This document shows, one piece after another, positions 53,777-57,524 of a stretch of 57,524 nucleotides of DNA. The position numbers and the translations under genes are program-made. The stretch spans positions 1 to 57,524 of the forward strand of contig JAUWSQ010000010.1 of the NCBI GenBank assembly GCA_030609965.1, given 5' to 3'. The stretch is from Candidatus Fermentibacterota bacterium. Its GTDB lineage: Bacteria > Fermentibacterota > Fermentibacteria > Fermentibacterales > JCC-6. Each line of letters opens with the position of its first letter. The first letter of the stretch is position 1. The notes under the pieces were generated by a model, which was not told the origin of the DNA, made no database searches, and saw nothing but the letters and a program-made list of their open reading frames with translations.

Positions 53777-54667
53777 CTACTTCCTCCTGAGTGGAAGGTA
53801 GAGGGCGAGGGCGGCGACTTTTTCCCAGTCTCCCCTGATATCCATCAATCCCGCAGCGATCTCGGAAGCCATCACCTCAGCTTTTGAAACGGCTTCATCA
53901 AGCCCCATTATGGAAACGGGATTACACTTCCCATGTTCGGCATCCTTTGAGACTTCCTTACCCATTTCTTCGGCACTTCCGCATTGATCCAAGATATCAT
54001 CGGTCAGCTGGAAAAGAAATCCCAGTCTGTCACCCTCGGCCGATATCGCCTCAAGTACATCATCATCAGCTCCACCCGCACAGGCTCCCAGCTCCAGCGA
54101 GATCCGTATCATCGCAGCGGTCTTCCCGAGTATCATAGTTCGTATCCAGTCAGCGCCAGCATCGGAGTTGTGATACATATCCATAAACTGGCCTCCGACA
54201 AGGTATCCGGGGCCTGCTGCACGTGCAAGCCGCTCGACCATCCGAGCAATCCTGCCGGGTCCCAGAGGCGTATCGAGGAGCTCTCCAAAGGCTTCAATGA
54301 GAAGAAGATCACCGGCAAGAAGGGCCTGCTTTTCTCCTGATCTTATATGAAGAGCAGGTTTTCCCCGTCTTATATCATCATCATCCATCGCGGGAAGATC
54401 ATCATGTATAAGTGAGTATGTGTGTATCATCTCAACTGCGCATGCTGCCTTCAGGGATGAATCTGGATGACCGCCCACAGCGCTGCAGGCTGAAAGGACA
54501 AGAAAAGGCCTCACTCGTTTCCCGCCGGATTCAAGGGAGTACAGTGCGAGGGATGGGAGGCGGGAGATGGAATCCTGACGCATGGAAATACTCCGGAGGC
54601 CATTCTCGACCCATGACGCCGCTGCTGAAAGATCTTCTCTGAGATTTTCTGAATCAGGCTTTCTCAT
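53777..54667 (-). CDS. ispA: polyprenyl (farnesyl/geranylgeranyl) diphosphate synthase
   Basis: A trans-isoprenyl diphosphate synthase of about 296 residues joining IPP and DMAPP into C15-C20 chains. Motifs: GGKRVRPFLVL, the first aspartate-rich motif IHDDLPAMDDDD (FARM, long-spaced bacterial type), GKTAAMI in the middle, and FLFQLTDDILD (second aspartate motif). Chain length is not readable with certainty. ATG 54667 preferred to the TTG at 54673. It overlaps ymdB by about 14 bases and precedes dxs. Confidence 0.93.
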   Translation of the reverse strand: MRKPDSENLREDLSAAASWVENGLRSISMRQDSISRLPSLALYSLESGGKRVRPFLVLSACSAVGGHPDSSLKAACAVEMIHTYSLIHDDLPAMDDDDIRRGKPALHIRSGEKQALLAGDLLLIEAFGELLDTPLGPGRIARMVERLARAAGPGYLVGGQFMDMYHNSDAGADWIRTMILGKTAAMIRISLELGACAGGADDDVLEAISAEGDRLGFLFQLTDDILDQCGSAEEMGKEVSKDAEHGKCNPVSIMGLDEAVSKAEVMASEIAAGLMDIRGDWEKVAALALYLPLRRK

Positions 54668-55415
54668 TGACAAGACTCAGGCTTTCCACTTTCAACTTGC
54701 TGTTCAGAACAATTTCAAGGCCGTTCACGTGCGTGTTCCCTTCAGCAACCCTCAAGCGTGCATGCCTCCCGGTGAGGAACCGAATTCTCGCTTCCTCCTG
54801 AGCCATACCGATAACCCCGGACATCGAACCGCACATTCCCAGGTCAGTGATATAGGCCGTTCCACCGGGAAGTACTCTTGCATCGGCAGTCAGAACATGC
54901 GTATGAGTACCTGCTAGAATTGAAACCCTTCCGTCAAGATGCCGGGCAATTGCCTGTTTCTCACTTGTGGCTTCAGCATGCATGTCAACTATGATCACAT
55001 CCGCGGCATTGTTTCTGATAATATTGTCCGCTATTCTGAAGGGACAGTCAAGTGCCATGGGTATAAACAGCCTTCCCTGAAGATTCATAACCATTATCCT
55101 GATACCCTGATGCTTCACTACGATGAAACCACTGCCGGGATTGCCTGGAGGATAATTGGCGGGCCGGAGTACGGGACATCTAACTTCATCGATGTATTCA
55201 AGAATATCCGTATGCTGCCAGATATGGTTACCGGATGTGATGATTGTAACCCCGGCTTCCAGAAGCTCGATAGCAGTTTTCCTGGTCAGTCCGAAACCAC
55301 CTGCTGCATTTTCGGCGTTGGCAACGATAAAATCGTAATCGTGATTCTTCAGAAAAGAGATAACGGCTGTACGTCCAGGTCTTCCAACCACATCACCGAG
55401 AAGTAGTATTTTCAT
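54654..55415 (-). CDS. ymdB: YmdB-family metallophosphodiesterase
   Basis: A 253-residue TIGR00282-type calcineurin-like phosphoesterase, related to YmdB, a 2',3'-cyclic nucleotide phosphodiesterase. Metal motifs: GDVVGRPGR with Asp8, NAENAAGG (33-40), SGNHIWQH (61-68), DMHAEATSEK and GTHTHVLTAD. In Bacillus, ymdB is co-transcribed with rny, the arrangement seen here, so a shared RNA-related role is likely. One base separates it from rny. Confidence 0.92.
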   Translation of the reverse strand: MKILLLGDVVGRPGRTAVISFLKNHDYDFIVANAENAAGGFGLTRKTAIELLEAGVTIITSGNHIWQHTDILEYIDEVRCPVLRPANYPPGNPGSGFIVVKHQGIRIMVMNLQGRLFIPMALDCPFRIADNIIRNNAADVIIVDMHAEATSEKQAIARHLDGRVSILAGTHTHVLTADARVLPGGTAYITDLGMCGSMSGVIGMAQEEARIRFLTGRHARLRVAEGNTHVNGLEIVLNSKLKVESLSLVNEKA

Positions 55416-55416
55416 A

Positions 55417-56967
55417 TCAGTGCGCCGTTTCAGAAGCGCGGGTCTCGCGGATTACGGTAACTTTTATCTGACCGGGATACTGCATATCACTTTCAATCTT
55501 CCTGGCGACCATTCTTGCAAGTTCAGCCGCGGCATCATCGTCAACAGTTTCCGGTCTGACAGCAATCCTCAGTTCCCTGCCTGCCTGTATTGCGTAGGAT
55601 TTCTTAACACCGTCGAATGAATCAGCAATGGACTCAAGCTTATGAAGTCTTCTGACATAAAGCTCCAGCGTTTCTCTTCTGGCTCCCGGGCGGGCAGAGC
55701 TTACGGAATCTGCTGCCTGGATAATGATGGCGTAAAGGGAATCACAATCTATTTCTTCATGATGAGCACCGATAGCATTGCATACTAATGATGATTCCTC
55801 ATACCTCTGTGCAAGTTCCATACCTACCAGCGCATGGGAACCTTCTATGTCCTGATCGGTAGCTTTGCCGATATCGTGAAGAAGTCCGATCCTTCTTGCA
55901 AGAGCTGCATCGAGTTTCAGTTCGGATGCAAGCAAACCGCAGATATGAGCGGTTTCCAGGGAGTGCTGGTACATGTTCTGACCGTAGCTCGATCTGTAAC
56001 GCAATCTTCCAAGATGCCTGATAAGCTGCTGGTGCAGACCTGATACGTTGGCATCCAGGGCGAGCTGATTACCCAGTTTCCTTATTTTCTTCTCCATCTC
56101 CGAGGTTACCCTGGCCACAGTGGATTCTATTCTTCCCGGGTGTATCCGCCCGTCATCCAGCAGTTTTTCCAGAGATTGTCTTGCTATCTCCCTGCGAACA
56201 GGATCGAAGCATGAGATAACCACCGCTTCAGGAGTATCATCAATAATGACATCAACGTTGGCGGCAGCCTCAAAGGCTCTGATATTCCTGCCCTCTCTTC
56301 CAATGATCCTTCCCTTCATATCATCACTGGGAAGGTTCACAACGGATACACAGTTTTCTACCACATGATCCGCTGCACACCTCTGAATTGCAGTAGACAG
56401 TACTTTCAGGGCTTCCTCCTCAGCCTTGTTCTCAGCGGCTTCAAGAATCTTCCGCGTGAGTCTTCCGGCCTCAAGGTGCAGCTCCTCCTCAAGGTTTGAA
56501 AGCATGAGCTTTCTTGCATCCTCTCTGGAAAGGCTTGCAATCTGTTCCAGCAGTTTGTTCTGCTCCTCCATGAGCTTATTCATACGGTTATGCTTCGCCT
56601 GGAGTGAGTTTTCCATTTCGGATAGACCGGTTTCGCGCTTATCAATGATATCTTTCTTATCCTGGAGCCTCTCTCTCAGAATTCCGAGACGCTCGGATTC
56701 GCTTGAAATCTGGTTCTCTTTCCGGTCAAGGTCTGTTCTTCTTTCCTGGAACTTCTCCAGGCTCTCAACTCTTTCCCTGGAAATGGTGTCTCTGCCTTCA
56801 AGAAGGGCTTCGCGCTTAATCGTGTCAGCCTCACGTTTTGCATCGGATACTATCCTGTCAGCTTCAACTTCTGCGCCTCTTATTTCCTTGGCTACAAGTA
56901 TCTTATGAAGGATAAAACCCAAAACAAATGTAACTGCTGATATAACTGCAGGTATTATTATATTCAT
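55417..56967 (-). CDS. rny: ribonuclease Y
   Basis: A membrane-anchored endoribonuclease that starts mRNA decay. An N-terminal membrane helix (about 3-22) is followed by a long coiled coil (about 30-200), a KH domain with GRIIGREGRN (219-228), and an HD domain with HDIGKATDQ (364-372). The 516-residue length is standard. AGGAG lies 6 bases before the ATG. It is preceded by the structured 140-bp spacer from zapA. Confidence 0.95.
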   Translation of the reverse strand: MNIIIPAVISAVTFVLGFILHKILVAKEIRGAEVEADRIVSDAKREADTIKREALLEGRDTISRERVESLEKFQERRTDLDRKENQISSESERLGILRERLQDKKDIIDKRETGLSEMENSLQAKHNRMNKLMEEQNKLLEQIASLSREDARKLMLSNLEEELHLEAGRLTRKILEAAENKAEEEALKVLSTAIQRCAADHVVENCVSVVNLPSDDMKGRIIGREGRNIRAFEAAANVDVIIDDTPEAVVISCFDPVRREIARQSLEKLLDDGRIHPGRIESTVARVTSEMEKKIRKLGNQLALDANVSGLHQQLIRHLGRLRYRSSYGQNMYQHSLETAHICGLLASELKLDAALARRIGLLHDIGKATDQDIEGSHALVGMELAQRYEESSLVCNAIGAHHEEIDCDSLYAIIIQAADSVSSARPGARRETLELYVRRLHKLESIADSFDGVKKSYAIQAGRELRIAVRPETVDDDAAAELARMVARKIESDMQYPGQIKVTVIRETRASETAH

Positions 56968-57011
56968 TTCGAACTCCTGTTCAGGCGCAGGAATGCATCT
57001 ATATAAAACGG

Positions 57012-57117
57012 AATAAGGATGTGGTCATACTGACCGGACCTGCAACACCCCTGCGCAGATGTCGGCACATCCCTGCCGTGTCCTTTTTCGAGCTACCGCG
57101 AAGTTCTGTTATCGCGG
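57012..57117 (-). ncRNA. candidate structured RNA in the zapA-rny spacer
   Basis: Read on the minus strand, the spacer can form a series of hairpins: CCGCGA/TCGCGG around a 10-base loop (57096-57117, overlapping the zapA stop), CGGCA/TGCCG (57063-57078), ACATC/GGTGT (57045-57062) and GGTCA/TGACC with a 3-base loop (57023-57035). AAAAAGGA (57081-57088) can pair with TCCTTATT (57012-57019) and would enclose the last three. GTTTTATAT follows at about 57003-57011. In several bacteria 6S RNA lies at zapA, often before rny, so a 6S-like RNA is one option; a leader element for rny is the other. Confidence 0.35.
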
Positions 57118-57504
57118 AATATCGGATGTGCTGTTCTGCTGGATTGTTGAGGCTTCGATCATAGCTGATGAATTGGAATCAGGAGAAACCGAGGGAATTG
57201 AGAGATGAGCAGTTTCCGAAAGGACCTGCTCTATCCGGTCGGCTAGATGTGTCAGTTCGCTGCTCTGGCTTTCTTCGAGTTCCTCGAACATATCTCTCTT
57301 CTGATAAAGTTCATCTGCTATATTCAGTGCGGCAAAAATAGCCACCTTGGCTGTTGAAGCCATGGTGGCGTTATCTGTCATCTGTCGCATTTTCAAATCT
57401 ACATAATGAGCAATTTCCGATATATAAGCAGGTGAACCTGCTCCCCGGATAGTATACTCCCGCCCGAAAATATTCACGCGGGTGACTTCATTCGGGTTGC
57501 TCAT
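57109..57504 (-). CDS. zapA: cell division protein ZapA
   Basis: A 131-residue ZapA-family protein that binds FtsZ and stabilises the Z-ring. The conserved N-terminal domain has VNIFGREYTIRG and YISEIAHYVDLKMR, then VAIFAALNIADELY, followed by a coiled coil (about 65-95) and a Ser-rich tail. AAAGGA lies about 5 bases before the ATG, so the gene is complete at the right edge. It heads the long leftward housekeeping operon. Confidence 0.93.
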   Translation of the reverse strand: MSNPNEVTRVNIFGREYTIRGAGSPAYISEIAHYVDLKMRQMTDNATMASTAKVAIFAALNIADELYQKRDMFEELEESQSSELTHLADRIEQVLSETAHLSIPSVSPDSNSSAMIEASTIQQNSTSDIPR

Positions 57505-57524
57505 TTTTTCCTTTACTTATTTGC

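Noticed and set aside
1..57524. tRNA or rRNA genes
   Set aside because: No T-loop consensus or rRNA segment was noticed on either strand in any intergenic gap, though a covariance search was not possible.

Overview
The window reads as a chromosomal segment of a Gram-negative bacterium, probably from a poorly cultured lineage of the Fibrobacteres-Chlorobi-Bacteroidetes (FCB) type. The evidence is several lipobox lipoproteins, an O-antigen-ligase-like protein, and a secreted FG-GAP protein ending in a type IX-secretion-like sorting domain. The species assignment is inference. Coding density is high, genes lie in tightly overlapping operons, and no rRNA, tRNA, phage or insertion sequence is visible.

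Left part (1-10.6 kb). A 61-bp tandem repeat runs off the left edge. A six-gene minus-strand operon follows: parvulin lipoprotein, RluD-type pseudouridine synthase, membrane protein, TruA, a deoxyhypusine-synthase-like protein and a SPOR lipoprotein. It is divergent from a PLP aminotransferase, with a 9-bp inverted repeat at the shared promoter region. Then come a flippase-like membrane protein and a minus-strand operon of an M3-type peptidase, a PAS-GGDEF cyclase and an FMN-binding protein.

Middle (10.8-32 kb). This holds an amino-acid permease fused to a PTS EIIA-like domain, acetate kinase with a two-domain Pin1-like parvulin lipoprotein, and an operon of hisS, a membrane SpoIIE-type phosphatase, a free-methionine-sulfoxide-reductase-like GAF protein and an O-antigen ligase. 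Next are a DOMON lipoprotein, a flavin-reductase-like protein, an esterase-PDZ fusion, a B12/radical-SAM plus glycosyltransferase pair, and a metal-efflux operon (permease-HMA plus SmtB-like repressor) with a recognisable promoter and operator. A GT-C glycosyltransferase and a SPASM-type radical SAM enzyme with a secreted partner gene close this part.

Right-middle (31-43.7 kb). An accessory-looking region with a GNAT protein, aldehyde dehydrogenase, a 1049-residue TPR/PAS/GAF/GGDEF sensor and several secreted proteins of unknown function. It carries a 147-bp duplication of the aldehyde dehydrogenase promoter and 5' end, 7 kb away beside a truncated Nudix gene. All 12 differences between the copies run G/C to A/T in the second copy.

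Right part (43.7-57.5 kb). A compact housekeeping operon transcribed leftward: zapA, rny, ymdB, ispA, dxs, nadK, recN, pgsA, smc, ftsY and an ABC ATPase. The zapA-rny spacer can fold into a dense multi-hairpin structure and is a candidate small RNA or leader. Together these genes cover cell division, RNA decay, isoprenoid and phospholipid synthesis, DNA repair, chromosome segregation and protein targeting.
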